From NCBI RefSeq assembly GCF_046630445.1, contig NC_092333.1, positions 1,140,001 to 1,204,000 on the forward strand: a DNA stretch of 64,000 nt. The letters are read 5' to 3'. Below, piece after piece: positions 24,555 to 37,815 of this stretch. Under the pieces are notes generated by a model. That model was not told the DNA's origin. It ran no database searches and worked only from the letters and a program-made list of their open reading frames with translations. Positions within the stretch are counted from its first letter, which is position 1. Each line of letters starts with the position of its first letter. The translations under genes and the position numbers were made by a program. The stretch is from Rutidosis leptorrhynchoides. Taxonomy: Eukaryota > Streptophyta > Magnoliopsida > Asterales > Asteraceae.

Positions 24555-25172
24555 ATGTCTACCTCTAGCACAAATCCCATTAACTCACCTAATAATAATG
24601 AAGAGTCGAATATATATTGGACTGATTCACAAGTTCCCGAAGAGGAACCGGAAGAAGAATCAGAACCGAAAGAAGAATCAGAACCGGAAGAAGAATCAGA
24701 ACCGGAAGAGGAGGAACCGGAGGAGGAAATAGAACCGGTGGGGGAAATAATAAAATGGTTAAGTAAAAGAAAATCCTCAACCAACCGACCAAGGTTAATT
24801 ATGGTCAATGGTGTTTCCGCCAAGGAAGCAAAATATTGGGAGGATTACCAATTCTCCGATGAATCGGATTCCGACGAGAATTCCGATGATGTTATAGAAA
24901 TTACCCCAACTGAATTTAAAAAGTCAAAAGAAAATAATAAGGGAAAGGGCATAAAAATAGAGAAATCTAATTCCAACCCCGATGAACTTTATATGTATCG
25001 TCAACCCCCGAAGTCCTTAAGTTGTAACAATGACCCGGGAACCTCTAAACCACCAGGTTTTTCTAAACCGTTGTGGAAAACGATAGCTAGTATTAGGGGA
25101 ACATCATATATCCCTAGAAACTTGGCAAAACGAACCAAAACCGAAGAAGAAGAAACGAGCGAGTTGGAATAA
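24555..25172 (+). CDS. Acidic leader ORF of gypsy B (extra ORF before gag)
   Basis: A 205-aa frame from ATG 24555, about 210 bp after the primer site. Residues about 29-60 are a Glu/Pro/Ser repeat (EEPEEESEPKEE and similar). A block with RPRLIMVNGVSAKEAKYWED follows, then a second acidic run (DESDSDENSDD), a Lys-rich segment and a basic C-terminal part (IPRNLAKRTKTEEEE). It matches the 204-aa frame in element E (47373-47987) almost throughout, differing in the number of Glu-rich units. I know no family for it. It is not gag or pol. Conservation as an open frame in two separate insertions suggests it was coding in the active parent. A charged nuclear or chaperone-like protein is possible, but that is a guess. 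Confidence 0.75.
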   Translation: MSTSSTNPINSPNNNEESNIYWTDSQVPEEEPEEESEPKEESEPEEESEPEEEEPEEEIEPVGEIIKWLSKRKSSTNRPRLIMVNGVSAKEAKYWEDYQFSDESDSDENSDDVIEITPTEFKKSKENNKGKGIKIEKSNSNPDELYMYRQPPKSLSCNNDPGTSKPPGFSKPLWKTIASIRGTSYIPRNLAKRTKTEEEETSELE

Positions 25173-25308
25173 GATAGTTGTATTCGTGTGGTGTAATATA
25201 TGTAATATAGTGTGCTTATGCGTTACGATATATGTAAAAAATTGCTTGTGTTAATAAGTATCTTTTATGAATCTAACTCTTGTCTATTTTACAGTATAAA
25301 AACACAAA

Positions 25309-28300
25309 ATGGATAGACAACCCAATATTTTAGAAGACTTACCCGGAGACATGATTGAAGCAGCTATGCCAAAGGTGTGAAAAGTATCACTCGGGGTTCT
25401 GCACCAAATTTTGCAACAAGTGTAAAAGAAATGGTCATAGCGCGGTGAAGTGTGAGGTCTACGGACCAGGGGTTAACAGAACGAAATGAACAAATGGTGT
25501 CGGAATGAGTAATGACGGAGTAAGTAGTGTCGGAGCAAGTTATGCCAATGTAGTTTGTTATAAATGTGGAAAACCGGGCCACGTTATTAGAAATTGCCCG
25601 AACCAGGAGAACACGAATGGACAAGGCCGCGGAAGAGTTTTCAATATTAATGCGGCAGAGGCACAGGAAGACCCGGAGCTTGTTACGGGTACGTTTCTTA
25701 TTGACAATAAATCTGCTTAAGTTTTATTTGATTCGGGTGCGGATAGAAGCTATATGAGTAGAGATTTTTGTGCTAAATTAAGTTGTCCATTGACGCCATT
25801 GAATAGTAAATTTTTACTCGAATTAGCAAACGGTAAATTAATTTCAGCAGATAATATATGCCGGAATCGAGAAATTAAACTGGGTAGCGAAATATTTAAG
25901 ATTGACTTGATACCAGTAGAGTTAGGGAGTTTTGATGTGATAATCGGTATGGACTGGTTGAAAGAAGTGAAAGCAGAGATCGTTTGTTACAAAAATGCAA
26001 TTCGCATTATACGAGAAAAAGGAAAACCCTTAATGGTGTACGGAGAAAAGGGCAACACGAAGCTACATCTTATTAGTAATTTGAAGGCACAAAAACTAAT
26101 AAGAAAAGGTTGCTATGCTGTTCTAGCACACGTCGAGAAAGTACAAACTGAAGAAAAGAGCATCAATGATGTTCCCGTCGCAAAAGAATTTCCCGATGTA
26201 TTTCCGAAAGAATTACCGGGATTACCCCCACATCGATCCGTTGAATTTCAAATAGATCTTGTACCAGGAGCTGCACCAATAGCTCGTGCCCCTTACAGAC
26301 TCGCACCCAGTGAGATGAAAGAACTGCAAAGCCAATTACAAGAACTTTTAGAGCGTGGTTTCATTCGACCAAGCACATCACCGTGGGGAGCTCCTGTTTT
26401 GTTTGTCAAGAAGAAAGATGGTACATTCAGGTTGTGTATCGACTACCGAGAGTTGAACAAACTTACCATCAAGAACCGCTACCCACTACCGAGAATCGAC
26501 GACTTATTTGATCAACTACAAGGCTCGTCTGTTTATTCAAAGATTGACTTACGTTCCGGGTATCATCAAATGCGGGTGAAAGAAGATGATATTCCGAAGA
26601 CTGCTTTCAGAACATGTTACGGTCATTACGAGTTTATGGTCATGCCGTTTGGTTTAACTAATGCACCAGCTGTGTTCATGGACCTTATGAACCGAGTGTG
26701 TGGACCATACCTTGACAAGTTTGTCATTGTTTTCATTGATGACATACTTATTTACTCAAAGAATGACCAAGAACATGGTGAACATTTGAGAAAGGTGTTA
26801 GAAGTATTGAGGAAGGAAGAATTGTAAGCTAAATTTTCAAAGTGTGCATTTTGGTTGGAAGAAGTTCAATTTCTCGGTCACATAGTGAACAAAGAAGGTA
26901 TTAAGGTGGATCTGGCAAAGATAGAAACTTTTGAAAAGTGGGAAACCCCCGAAAACTCCGAAACACATACGCCAGTTTTTAGGACTAGCTGGTTACTACA
27001 GAAGGTTCATCCAAGACTTTTCCAGAATAGCAAAACCCTTGACTGCATTAACGTATAAAGGGAAGAAATTTGAATGGAAGGATGAACAAGAGAAAGCGTT
27101 TCAGTTATTGAAGAAAAAGCTAACTACGGCACCTATATTGTCATTGCCTGAAGGGAATGATGATTTTGTGATTTATTGTGACTCATCAAAGCAAGGTCTC
27201 GGTTGTGTATTAATGCAACGAACGAAGGTGATTGCTTATGCGTCTAGACAATTGAAGATTCACGAACAAAATTATACGACACGTGATTTGGAATTAGGCT
27301 CGGTTGTTTTTGCATTAAAGACTTGGAGGCACTACTTATATGGGGTCAAAAGTATTATATATACCGACCACAAAAGTCTTCAACACATATTTAATCAGAA
27401 ACAACTGAATATGAGGCAGCGTAGGTGGATTGAATTGTTGAATGATTAAGACTTTGAGATTCGTTACCACCCGGGGAAGGCAAATGTGGTAGCCGACGCC
27501 TTGAGCAGGAAGGACAGAGAACCCATTCGAGTAAAATCTATGAATATAATGATTCACAATAACCTTACTACTCAAATAAAGGAGGCGCCACAAGGAGCTT
27601 TAAAAGAGGGAAATTTAAAGGATGAAATACCCAAAAGATTGGAGAAGCATCTTAATATTCGGGAAGACGGAACCCGGTATAGGGCTGAAAGGATTTGGGT
27701 ACCAAAATTTGGAGATATGAGAGAAATGGTACTTAGAGAAGCTCATAAAACCAGATACTCAATATATCCTGGAACGGGGAAGATGTACAAGGATCTCAAG
27801 AAACATTTTTGGTGGCCGGGTATGAAAGCCGATGTTGCTAAATACGTAGGAGAATGTTTGACGTGTTCTAAGGTCAAAGCTGAGCATCAGAAACCATTAG
27901 GTCTACTTCAACAACCCGAAATCCCGGAATGGAAATGGGAAAACATTACCATGGATTTCATCACTAAATTGCCAAGGACTGCAAGTGGTTTTGATACTAT
28001 TTGGGTAATAGTTGATCGTCTCACCAAATCAGCACACTTCCTGCCAATAAGAGAAGATGACAAGATGGATAAGTTAGCACGACTGTATTTGAAGGAAGTC
28101 GTCTCCAGACATGGAATACCAATCTCTATTATCTCTGATAGGGATGGCAAATTTATTTCAAGATTCTGGCAGACATTACAGCAAGCATTAGGAACTCTTC
28201 TAGACATGAGTACTGCCTATCATCCACAAACTGATGGGCAGAGCGAAAGGACGATACAAATGCTTGAAGACATGCTACGAGCATGTGTTATTGATTTCGG

Positions 28301-29018
28301 AAATAGTTGGGATCGACACCTACCGTTAGCATAATTTTCCTACAACAACAGTTATCATTCTAGTATTGAGATGGCGCCGTTTGAGGCACTTTATGGTAGA
28401 AAGTGCAGGTCTCCGATTTGTCGGAATGAAGTGGGGGATAGACAGATTACGGGTCCGGAGATAATACAAGAAACTACCGAGAAAATCATCCAAATTCAAC
28501 AAAGATTGAAAACCGCCCAGAGTCGACAAAAGAGCTACGCGGACAGTAAAAGAAAAGATATAGAGTTTGAAATTGGAGAAATGGTCATTCTTAAGGTTTC
28601 ACCTTGGAAAGGCGTTGTTCGATTTGGTAAACGGGGGAAACTAAATCCAAGGTACATTGGACCATTCAAGATTATAGATCGTGTCGGACCAGTAGCTTAC
28701 CAACTTGAGCTACCTCAACAACTCGCGGCTGTACATAACACTTTCCACGTCTTAAATTTGAAGAAATTTTTTGCTAAAGAAGATCTCACTATTCCGTTAG
28801 ACGAAATCCAAATCAATGAAAAACTTCAATTCATTGAAGAACCCGTCGAAATAATGGATCGTGAGGTTAAGAGACTTAAACAAAACAAGATATCGATTGT
28901 TAAGGTTCGATGGAATGCTCGTAGAGGACCCGAGTTCACCTAGGAGCGTGAAGATCAGATGAAGAAGAAATACCCGCATCTATTTCTAGAAGATTCGTCA
29001 ACACTTTCAACAGCTTAA
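25309..29018 (+). pseudogene. Coding remains of gypsy B (F-box start, gag end, pol)
   Basis: The region opens with a frame beginning MDRQPNILEDLPGDMIE, the same start as the F-box-like frame of E. Gag follows only from its zinc-knuckle part ([15 protein letters not shown]). Protease, RT ([10 protein letters not shown]), RNase H ([11 protein letters not shown]), integrase ([10 protein letters not shown]) and a chromodomain-like tail follow in the usual order. The F-box body and most of gag present in E are not found here. Fossil, several breaks. Confidence 0.9.
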
Positions 29019-29053
29019 AATTTCGGGACGAAATTTATTTAACGGGTAGGTAC

Positions 29054-32000
29054 TGTAGTGACCCGAACTTTTCCATGTTTATATATATTAAATGAAATTG
29101 ATATTTACATGATTAAGTGTTTCCAATATGTTAAGCAATCAAACTTATTAAGACTTGATTAATTCGAATAGGTTTCATATAGACAAATGACCACCCAAGT
29201 TGACCGGTGATTCACGAACGTTAAAACTTGTAAAAACTATACGATGACATATATATGGTTATATATATAGTTAACATGATTTTATTATAAGTATGTATCT
29301 CATTAGGTATTTTAACAATGAGTTATATACATAAAAATGAGACTATTAAATTAAGAAACTCGAAAACGATATATATAACGATTATCGTTATAACGTCTTA
29401 CTAGGTACATATGAATCATATTAAGATATTGATACACTTGGTTAATTATGTTAAATGATAAGTAAATATATCATTAAGTGTATTAACAATGAACTACATA
29501 TGTAAAAATAAGACTACTAACTTAATGATTTTGAAGCGAGACATATATGTAACGATTATCGTTGTAACGACATTTAATGTATATAGATCATATTAAGAGA
29601 TATTCGTACATTATAATATCATGATAATATAATAATTTAAAATCTCATTTGATATTATAAACATTGGGTTAACAACATTTAACAAGATCGTTAACCTAAA
29701 GGTTTTAAAACAACATTTACATGTAACGACTAACGATGACTTAACGACTCAGTTAAAATGTATATACATGTAGTGTTTTAATATGTATTCATACACTTTT
29801 GAAAGACTTCAAGACATTTATCAAAATACTTCTACTTAACAAAAAATGCTTACAATTACATCCTCGTTCAGTTTCATCAACAATTCTACTCGTATGCACC
29901 CGTATTCGTACTCGTACAATACACAGCTTTTAGATGTATGTACTATTGGTATATACACTCTAATGATCAGCTCTTTGCAGCCCATTTGATTCACCTAACA
30001 CATGTGGGAACCATCATTTGGCAACTAGCATGAAATATCTCATAAAATTACAAAAATATGAGTAATCATTCATGACTTATTTACATGAAAACAAAATTAC
30101 ATATCCTTTATATCTAATCCATACACCAACGACCAAAAACACCTACAAACACTTTCATTCTTCAATTTTCTTCATCTAATTGATCTCTCTCAAGTTCTAT
30201 CTTCAAGTTCTAAGTTTTCTTCATAAATTCCAAAAGTTCTAGTTTCATAAAATCAAGAATACTTCCAAGATTGCAAGTTTACTTCCAAGTTTTCTAAATC
30301 CATTCCAAGTAATTATCCAAGATCAAGAAACCTTTGTTACTTATAGTAGGTTATCTTTCTAATACAAGGTAATAATCATATTCAAACTTTAATTCAATTT
30401 CTATAACTATAACAATCTTATTTCGAGTGGAAATCTTACTTGAAATTGTTTTCGTGTCATGATTCTGCTTCAAGAACTTTCAAGCCATCCAAGGATCCTT
30501 TGAAGCTAGATCTATTTTTCTCATTTCCAATAGGTTTATCCAAGGAACTTGAGGTAGTAATGATGTTCATAACATCATTCGATTCATACATAAAAAGCTG
30601 TCTTATTCAACGTTATAAACTTGTAAACACTAGAACATAGTTTAGTTAATTCTAAACTTGTTCGCAAATAAAGTTAATCCTTCTAACTAGACTTTTAAAA
30701 TCAAATAAACACATGTTCTATATCTATATTATATGCTAACTTAATGATTTAAAACCCGGAAACACGATAAACACCATAAAACTGGATATACGCCGTCGTA
30801 GTAAAACCGGGGGCTGTTTTGGTTGGGATAATTAAAAGCTAAGAAGAACTTTGATTTAAAAGCTATACTTCTGGAAAAATGATTTTTCTTATGAACATGA
30901 AACTATATCCAAAAATCATGGTTAAACTCAAAGTGAAAGTATGTTTTTCAAAATGGTCATCAAGATGTCGTTCTTTCGACGGAAATGACTACCTCTTTTA
31001 AAAATGACTTGTAACTTGTATTTCTGACTATAAACTTATACTTTTTCTGTTTAGATTCATAAAGTTAAGTTCAATATGAAACCGTGGTCACTGGAATCAC
31101 TCAAAACGGATTAGAAACGAAGAAATGGCGAGTAAAACAAGATTGATAAAAACTACTCATTTTACCTACGTGAAAGTTAGTAATAAATCTATTCCAACCA
31201 TAACCTAATCAACTTATATTGTATATTATATAATCTTGAGATACCATAGACACGTATACAATGTTTCGACCTATCATGTCGACCCATCTATATATATATT
31301 GCGGAACAACCATAGACACTCTATATGTGAATGTTGGAGTTAGCTATACAGGGTTGAGGTTGATTCCAAAATATATATATAGTTTGAGTTGTGATCAATA
31401 CTGAGATACGTATACACTGGGTCGTGGATTGATTCAAGATAATATTTATCGATTTATTTTTGTACATCTAACTGTGGACAACTAGTTGTAGGTTACTAAC
31501 GAGGATAGCTGACTTAATAAACTTAATACATCAAAATGTATTAAAAGTTTTGTAAATATATTTTGAACATACTTTGATATATATGTATATATTGTTATAG
31601 GTTTATGAATCAACCAGTGGCCAAATCTTACTTCCCGACGAAGTAAAAATCTGTGAAAGTGAGTTATAGTCCCACTTTTAAAATCTAATATTTTTGGGAT
31701 GAGAATACATGCAGGTTTTATAAATGATTTACAAAATAGACACAAGTACGTGAAACTACATTCTATGGTTGAGTTATCGAAATCGAATATGCCCCTTTTT
31801 ATTAAGTATGGTAATCTAAGAATTAGGGAACAGACACCCTAATTGACGCGAATCCTAAAGATAGATCTATTGGGCCTAACAAACCCCATCCAAAGTACCG
31901 GATGCTTTAGTACTTCGAAATTTATATCATATCCGAAGGGTGTCCCGGAATGATGGGGATATTCTTATATATGCATCTTGTTAATGTCGGTTACCAGGTG

Positions 32001-32493
32001 TTCACCATATGAATGATTTTTATCTCTATGTATGGGATGTGTATTGAAATATGAAATCTTGTGGTCTATTGTTACGATTTGATATATATAGGTTAAACCT
32101 ATAACTCACCAACATTTTTGTTGACGTCTAAAGCATGTTTATTCTCAGGTGAATACTAAGAGCTTCCGCTGTTGCATACTAAAATAAGGACAAGATTTGG
32201 AGTCCATGTTTGTATGATATTGTGTAAAAACTGCATTCAAGAAACTGATTTCGATGTAACATATTTGTATTGTAAACCATTATTTAATGGTCGTGTGTAA
32301 ACATGATATTTTAGATTATCATTATTTGATAATCTACGTAAAGCTTTTTAAACCTTTATTTATGAAATAAAGGTTATGGTTTGTTTTAAAAATGAATGCA
32401 GTCTTTGAAAAAATGTCTCATATAAAGGTCAAAACCTCGCAACGAAATCAATTAATATGGAACGTTTTTAATCAATAAGAACGGGACATTTCA
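29054..32493 (+). repeat. 3' LTR of gypsy B (3440 bp)
   Basis: This is the direct repeat of 20935-24345, with the same TGTAGTG start and ACATTTCA end, preceded by the family polypurine block (29019-29053). Confidence 0.95.
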
Positions 32494-32498
32494 CACGG
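32494..32498. repeat. Right target-site duplication of gypsy B (CACGG)
   Basis: Exact copy of 20930-20934, after which the LTR of element C resumes. Confidence 0.95.
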
Positions 32499-32844
32499 GC
32501 AATTAGAGAGCTTTTTTTTATTGATTTTTCGTACATAGGGTTACAGATCTCAATAGGTATATTTATAGTGCAAATCAAAATTAGGAAACAAATCAAATAA
32601 CTTGCTGGCCACAAACATTGTCGTGTTTCGCGACAATTTGTCGCGTTCCGCGACAAACTGCATCAAAACGTGACAAAGTGGTTCAGAACATGACAGCTTC
32701 TGACACCCACTTCTGCCATATTTGTCTCGTTTCAGTTCACTTTATCACTTTCTAGTCGTGTCGCGTTTTGCGACAAACATCACTCAAACCTGATGCCAGA
32801 ACTCGACAATTTCTTGTTTTGATCTTCTTTGCAACTATTCAACA
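32499..32844 (-). repeat. 3' LTR of element C, right segment
   Basis: It continues the LTR interrupted at 20934 and ends CTATTCAACA (start TGTTGAATAG on the minus strand). It contains paired CGCGACA/TTGTCGCG motifs around 32620-32660 and 32760. It is homologous to 57493-57803. Directly to its right, the complement of ACTCAAAGGAGAG is the polypurine tract, confirming minus-strand orientation. Confidence 0.9.
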
Positions 32845-33065
32845 ATCTCCCACTCAAAGGAGAGCAAAACCCAGAAATCTCGTCAACCCCAAAACTAACC
32901 ATTTCAACCAAGAACGTCGAACCACCTTTCATACCACCAATCAAACATGGGACACGCAAACTCAACATCGCTAGCAGAGCAGACTTTAGATACAAGGTCT
33001 TCAACACTACTTGTCGAAATTAATACCAATAACCCTTAGAGCTCTCTAGTTGCCATTTTCTTTCA
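32845..33065 (-). other. Polypurine tract and 3' untranslated stretch of element C
   Basis: ATCTCCCACTCAAAGGAGAG (32845-32864) reads on the minus strand as the purine-rich primer next to the LTR. The remaining 200 bp up to RNase H show no gene. Confidence 0.75.
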
Positions 33066-36000
33066 TCAAGTAAAAAGAAGACCAGTTGAAGCTATGCAAA
33101 GCTTCAACTTTCCAATCGTAATCACCTTAGTACACATATCAGCAGGATTTTCTGTACCAGGAATTTTCTTGACAACTAAAGTATCATCTTCAATAAGTTC
33201 GTGAATTTTATGATACCTTAGCTTTATGTGTTTCGTACGACCATGAAACACCGGGTTCTTCACTAAATGAATAGCACTTTGATTATCACAGTGCAAGACA
33301 TAATCTTGTTGAACTTGTCCCAAGTCAAACATAAAATTCTTTAGCCATACAAGTTCTTTGCATGCTTCTGCAGCTGCCATATACTCAGCCTCCGTTGTTG
33401 ACAGCGCAACACAACTTTAAAGTTTGGACATACAACTGACCGTCATCTTACCAACCGTGAAAACATACCCCGTAGTGCTTCTACCCGAATCATCACAACC
33501 ACCCAAATCAGCATCAACGTACCCTCTTAAAATGGAATCACCTTTAGTGAATTGCAACCCCATTTTAGAAGTACCTTTCAAGTAGCGCAAAAGCCACTTT
33601 ATACCTTCCCAATGCTCTTTACCTGAATTCGACATAAATCGACTCACAACTCCCACTGCATAAGCTATGTTGGGTCTTGAACAAATCATTGCGTACATAA
33701 TACTACCCACTGCCGATGCATACGAAATTTGAGCCATTTCCTCCTTGTCTACTTCCGTTGTAGGTGCTTGACTTTTCGTTAACTTTAAGGTACCGCCTAA
33801 AGGCACGGATCTTGCCTTTGAATCTCCCATGTTGAACTGCTCTAACACTTTCTCAATATACTTGGTTTGAGACAAAGTTAAAGTACCTTCAACCCGATTC
33901 CTTTCAATACTCATTCCGAGTATCCGTTTAGTAGCCCCTAAGTCTTTCATCTCGAACGCGTGAGACAACTTTCTCTTCAACCTGTTGATCTCTAACATGT
34001 CCGAACCTGCAATCAACATGTCATCAACATAAAGTAACAATATAACATAGGAGGACTTGAATTTCTTCAAGTAACAACAATGATCCGACTCACTTCTTGT
34101 AAAGTCACTCCTTGTCATAAATTCATCAAACTTCAAGTACCATTGCCGTGGTGCTTGTTTTAACCCATAGAGACTCTTCTTCAATTTACAAACTCATCTC
34201 TCTTTACCAACTACCTCGAAGCCCTTTGGTTGCACCATATAGATTACCTCTTTAAGATCCCCATGTAAAAATGCGATCTTTACATCTAACTGTTCTAGAT
34301 GTAAGTCATCAGCAGCAACAATAGTCAAAACCAAGCGAATAGTAGTTATCTTCACAACCGGCGAAAAAATCTCATTATAATCAACTCCGTCCCTTTGTTG
34401 AAACCCCTTGACTACCAACCGAGCTTTGTACCGCTTTATCCCGTTCAACTCATCTTTGACCCGAAAGACCCATTTACTGAGCAACGCCTTTTTCATTGGA
34501 GGTAATTTCACTAAAGACCATGTCTTATTCTTGATAAGTGACCCCATCTCTTCTTTCATAGCAAGCTCCCACTGTATAGATTCTTTAGATTGTCTTGCTT
34601 CAAAATAACTCTCGGGTTCACCATTCTCGGTATAGAGCAAATAGTTTGCTGATGGAGAAAACCTAACAGTAGGCTTGGGCGTTCTACTAGAGCATCTCAA
34701 TGGTGGGGTAACGGGTGGTGGTGATCAAGTTAAGTCACCATCGTCCCCACCAATTCTCATCATTTTTGGAGCTATCACCACTTTCTGAATCATCTCCATC
34801 ACTTGATCCTCACTGTCAATCGGAAATTCAATACTTCCCGAACTCTCACTAGAACCTGTATTCACATCAACAAACTTATCAAGCATAACTGGACTATGAT
34901 TAGAATTAACCGTTACCTTGGTACCATACAACGAGCTTTCATCAAAAGTAACATCTCTACTACGAATCACATTCCTTGCCTCATTATCCCAACACCTATA
35001 ACCCATGTCATCCAACCCATACCTGATAAAAGTACACTTTCTTGATTTAGCTTCAAGCTTGTCTTTGTCAATGTCTTTAGTTTTCACATACACATTACAA
35101 CCGAAAACCCTTAAGTGAGCCAAACTCACCCTTTTACCGGTCCATTCTTCCTCAGGAATTCGAAACTCTAACGGTGTTGAGGGTCCCCTGTTAATCAAAT
35201 AAGCTGCCGTATTCACAGCATCTGCCTAAAACATCTTGGGTAGACCCGCACGTAACCGCATACTCCTAGCACGCTCATTAAGCGTACGGTTCATGCATTC
35301 GGCAACCCCATTGTGTTGTGGTGTTTCTGGAACAGTTTTCAACATACGAATACCATGTTCCGCACAATAGTCTTTAAATTATTTGCTGCTGTCCTCCATT
35401 GTCAGATTTCAAGCACTTAACTTTCAAGTTAGTCTCGTTTTCAACAGCAGCTCTCCACACTTTAAAAGTAGAAAACACATCAGATTTAACTTTGAGAAAG
35501 TAAACCCATACATTTCTAGTGGAGTCATCAATGAAGGTGACATAGTAGCAGGAACCACCATGCGACTCAACTGTTGTAGGTTCATAGACATCAGAATGAA
35601 CAAGTTCAAGCTTCTTCTTCTTTGGTGCAATTCCCGATTTTCTGAATGATACCTTCTTTTGTTTCCCCATAGTACATGGCTCACAAAATCCGATATCCAC
35701 CTTCTTCAAACCCGGAATCTTCCCATTAGAAACTAGCAACTTCATCCCCTTCTCACTCATATGCCCTAATCTTCGGTGCCATAGAGTATAATCGGCCCCT
35801 ACATTACTCGTCACATTAACCTCATCATCATCGAATACCTCGACCATGTATAAAGTTCCCCTTTTATGTCCTGATGCCATGACTTGACCATCCTTTAGAA
35901 CCCGCCACTTGCGATCACCGAAGGTAGTATGATTACCTTCTTCATCCAATTGACCTATAGAGATAAGCTTCCTTTTCAAATCCGAAATATACCTCACATC

Positions 36001-36339
36001 TTTCAAAGTCCAATTGGAACCATTGGATGTCTTCAATGTCACATCTCCATTGCCTCTTATGTCTAAGCGTTTGTCATCCGCCAATCTCACCTTCCCCCGA
36101 TACGCCTTAAAATTCTTCATCATCTCCTTTCTAGGATTGGCATGGAATGATGCGCCCGAATCCATGATCTAAACTTCAACCGAAATTTCAACACAACACA
36201 CCAAAGCGTCATCCGTATCCTCAAAAGTAAAGTTCACCCTAGCTTTATCCACCTCTGGATTCTTACATTGAGTGCTAAAGTGACCCTTTTGATTGCAATT
36301 CTAACAAACCGCAGATTCTCAGTCCTTAGAGTTAAACCT
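33066..36339 (-). pseudogene. Gag end-protease-integrase-RT-RNase H of element C
   Basis: Read on the minus strand, parts in copia order are: gag zinc knuckle (CNQKGHFSTQC), protease (MDSGASFHANP), GAG-pre-integrase region (LWHRRLGHMSEKG, CEPCTMGKQ), integrase (LVHSDVYEP, FIDDSTRNVW, SDNGG), the integrase C-terminal part (VFGCNVYVK), RT (LLLYVDDMLIAGSD) and RNase H (HCDNQSAIHL, HIKLRYHKI). HMSEKGM and the RNase H end are typical of the Tork/Tnt1 group. Fossil, several breaks. Gag upstream of the knuckle is absent because element F begins there. Confidence 0.9.
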
Positions 36340-36720
36340 TGTTGAGTCCCCAAAGTAATTAAGGATTTAATTATGACAAAACAGAATTTATTTGCACTAA
36401 AATGTAATGTGCAGCTAGCACAAGTTTGTTTATGTATAGACAGCAAATATTGCTGTGTCGAGTCTCAAGTATGTTGCCTAGTCTACCAGCACAAGGTAGA
36501 TAATGTTCTTCGAAACAGCACATGATGTGTACCCAACAATTCAAGAATATCAAGTGACTCAGCATAGAAGAACCAGCATACCTGGTAAGCAGCATACAAC
36601 ACAAGACAGTTATGCTCCATTATGTTATTTTGAATAATGGCTTTGTAACGACCTTTGTGTCACGTTATCTTTTGTAAAACGTTATCTTTTCATGAATGCA
36701 AAACTTGTTTTAAAACAGCA
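36340..36720 (+). repeat. 5' LTR of element F (right end uncertain)
   Basis: The first 244 bp align with 53337-53580. The sequence runs on to about 36720, where minus-strand sequence of element G begins. The exact LTR end is not defined because the 3' copy is cut short. Confidence 0.75.
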
Positions 36721-36727
36721 TGTAGTA

Positions 36728-37126
36728 CTATACCGTGTAACGGACCTGTTGTTGACGATTCGTACATGATGGTTTTGTACGGGGCGTCACATCATCCTCT
36801 TCATCGTCTTCACTATCCTCATATTCATCGTTGGTTATCAAAGATTCGGGTACTTGTGCAATCTCCACTACGTCGGTCTTGGCATAAAAGCTTACATCAT
36901 CATCATCATCATCATCATAAAAGACCCAATTTCTTGACCGAGAAGTAGAAACTACGGGTGAGGTGGGTGGTGAAATGGTACTGGATACAAAATCTTCAAG
37001 TAAAGGGAGCATGGGACACACGGTTTTCTCTAAGCTTTGAAATGAAGCGTGTTGAATTTCTAACATTTCTCTCAAATCTCTTCTTTCTTGAACTAGAGCC
37101 TCCATACGATTAAGGTGGGTTCTCAT
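36728..37126 (-). CDS. Hypothetical frame 2 of element G (coiled coil, acidic)
   Basis: A 132-aa frame. It begins with a helical segment (MEALVQERRDLREMLEIQ) likely to be coiled coil. Two strongly acidic runs follow: seven Asp in DDDDDDD near residue 72, then EDSEDDEEDD. It lies downstream of the primer site, where gag is expected, but I see no gag signature. It may be the second part of a larger product with the frame at 37175-37648. Function unknown. Confidence 0.4.
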   Translation of the reverse strand: MRTHLNRMEALVQERRDLREMLEIQHASFQSLEKTVCPMLPLLEDFVSSTISPPTSPVVSTSRSRNWVFYDDDDDDDVSFYAKTDVVEIAQVPESLITNDEYEDSEDDEEDDVTPRTKPSCTNRQQQVRYTV

Positions 37127-37174
37127 AACGTTTGAGAATAAATCTAGTAAATTCGGATCGATCTCCTCTTGTTG

Positions 37175-37648
37175 TTAATTTTGAAATTGAAATTGAGAAG
37201 AATCCCATGTCGAATCATGCCCCTCATAACAATAGTCCAATGGTTGACTCATAAAGTCAAAATTAGAAATAGGACCATAATTACAAGGTTGATCAATGAG
37301 GGCGAAATCATTCATGTAACTATCATCATAACCCCTATCTCGATAACAACCATCATAAACACCACAATAACCGTCCGGCTCAACATTTGCTTGCGAAGAA
37401 TCCATATAACCATTGTCATTCATACCCATGTAACCATCATTCATATACCCATAACCATCATTCATACCCAAATAATCTTCATTCTTTATGCCCAAATAAT
37501 CACCATTGTTACCCAAATAACCGTTGTCATCATTCATGCCCAAATAACCATTATTCATATCCATGTGACTTGAGTATTCCATCAATTGTTGATCATAATT
37601 CGCGATTCTTGACATCAAGTAGTCACACAAAGCATCATACTCCGCCAT
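37175..37648 (-). CDS. Hypothetical frame 1 of element G (NDGYLGMN repeats)
   Basis: A 157-aa frame starting MAEYDALCDYLMSRI, about 145 bp after the primer site. The central part repeats a unit like NDGYLGMN at least six times (residues about 33-85), with Tyr and Asp dominating, followed by CGVYDGCYRDRGY. The repeats come from 18-27 bp tandem units in the DNA around 37400-37560. The antisense frames here are reflections of the same repeat. No known family recognised; the position suggests a gag-like or extra ORF. Confidence 0.45.
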   Translation of the reverse strand: MAEYDALCDYLMSRIANYDQQLMEYSSHMDMNNGYLGMNDDNGYLGNNGDYLGIKNEDYLGMNDGYGYMNDGYMGMNDNGYMDSSQANVEPDGYCGVYDGCYRDRGYDDSYMNDFALIDQPCNYGPISNFDFMSQPLDYCYEGHDSTWDSSQFQFQN

Positions 37649-37791
37649 CTAGTTTAATCACACCACAAACAAACAAACGGTTTCCGAATACAAGCAAATA
37701 TAAACAAAAAGTAACTTTTGTAAGAATGAAATTCTTACAAAAGGATCGAACAACTAAAAGTTTAAACCAACTACCCAACTTAGCTAACCGC

Positions 37792-37810
37792 TCCCCGGCA
37801 GCGGCGCCAA
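37792..37810 (-). other. Primer binding site of element G (tRNA-Asp type)
   Basis: On the minus strand this reads TTGGCGCCGCTGCCGGGGA, one base off the site used by Athila/Tat elements. It begins five bases inside the LTR end. Confidence 0.8.
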
Positions 37811-37815
37811 GAAAG

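Larger units (their letters stand above)
20935..32493 (+). mobile_element. Element B: Ty3/gypsy chromovirus (Tekay-like), broken
   Basis: This 11.6-kb element has two LTRs (3411 and 3440 bp), primer site, acidic leader ORF, a residual F-box start, partial gag, protease, RT, RNase H, integrase and polypurine tract. It lies inside the LTR of element C with a CACGG duplication. The LTRs differ at roughly 2% by eye plus one indel of about 28 bp, suggesting well under a million years at 1.3e-8. The coding part is incomplete compared with E and has several breaks, so it is not autonomous. Same family as A and E, but a distinct LTR subfamily. Confidence 0.95.
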
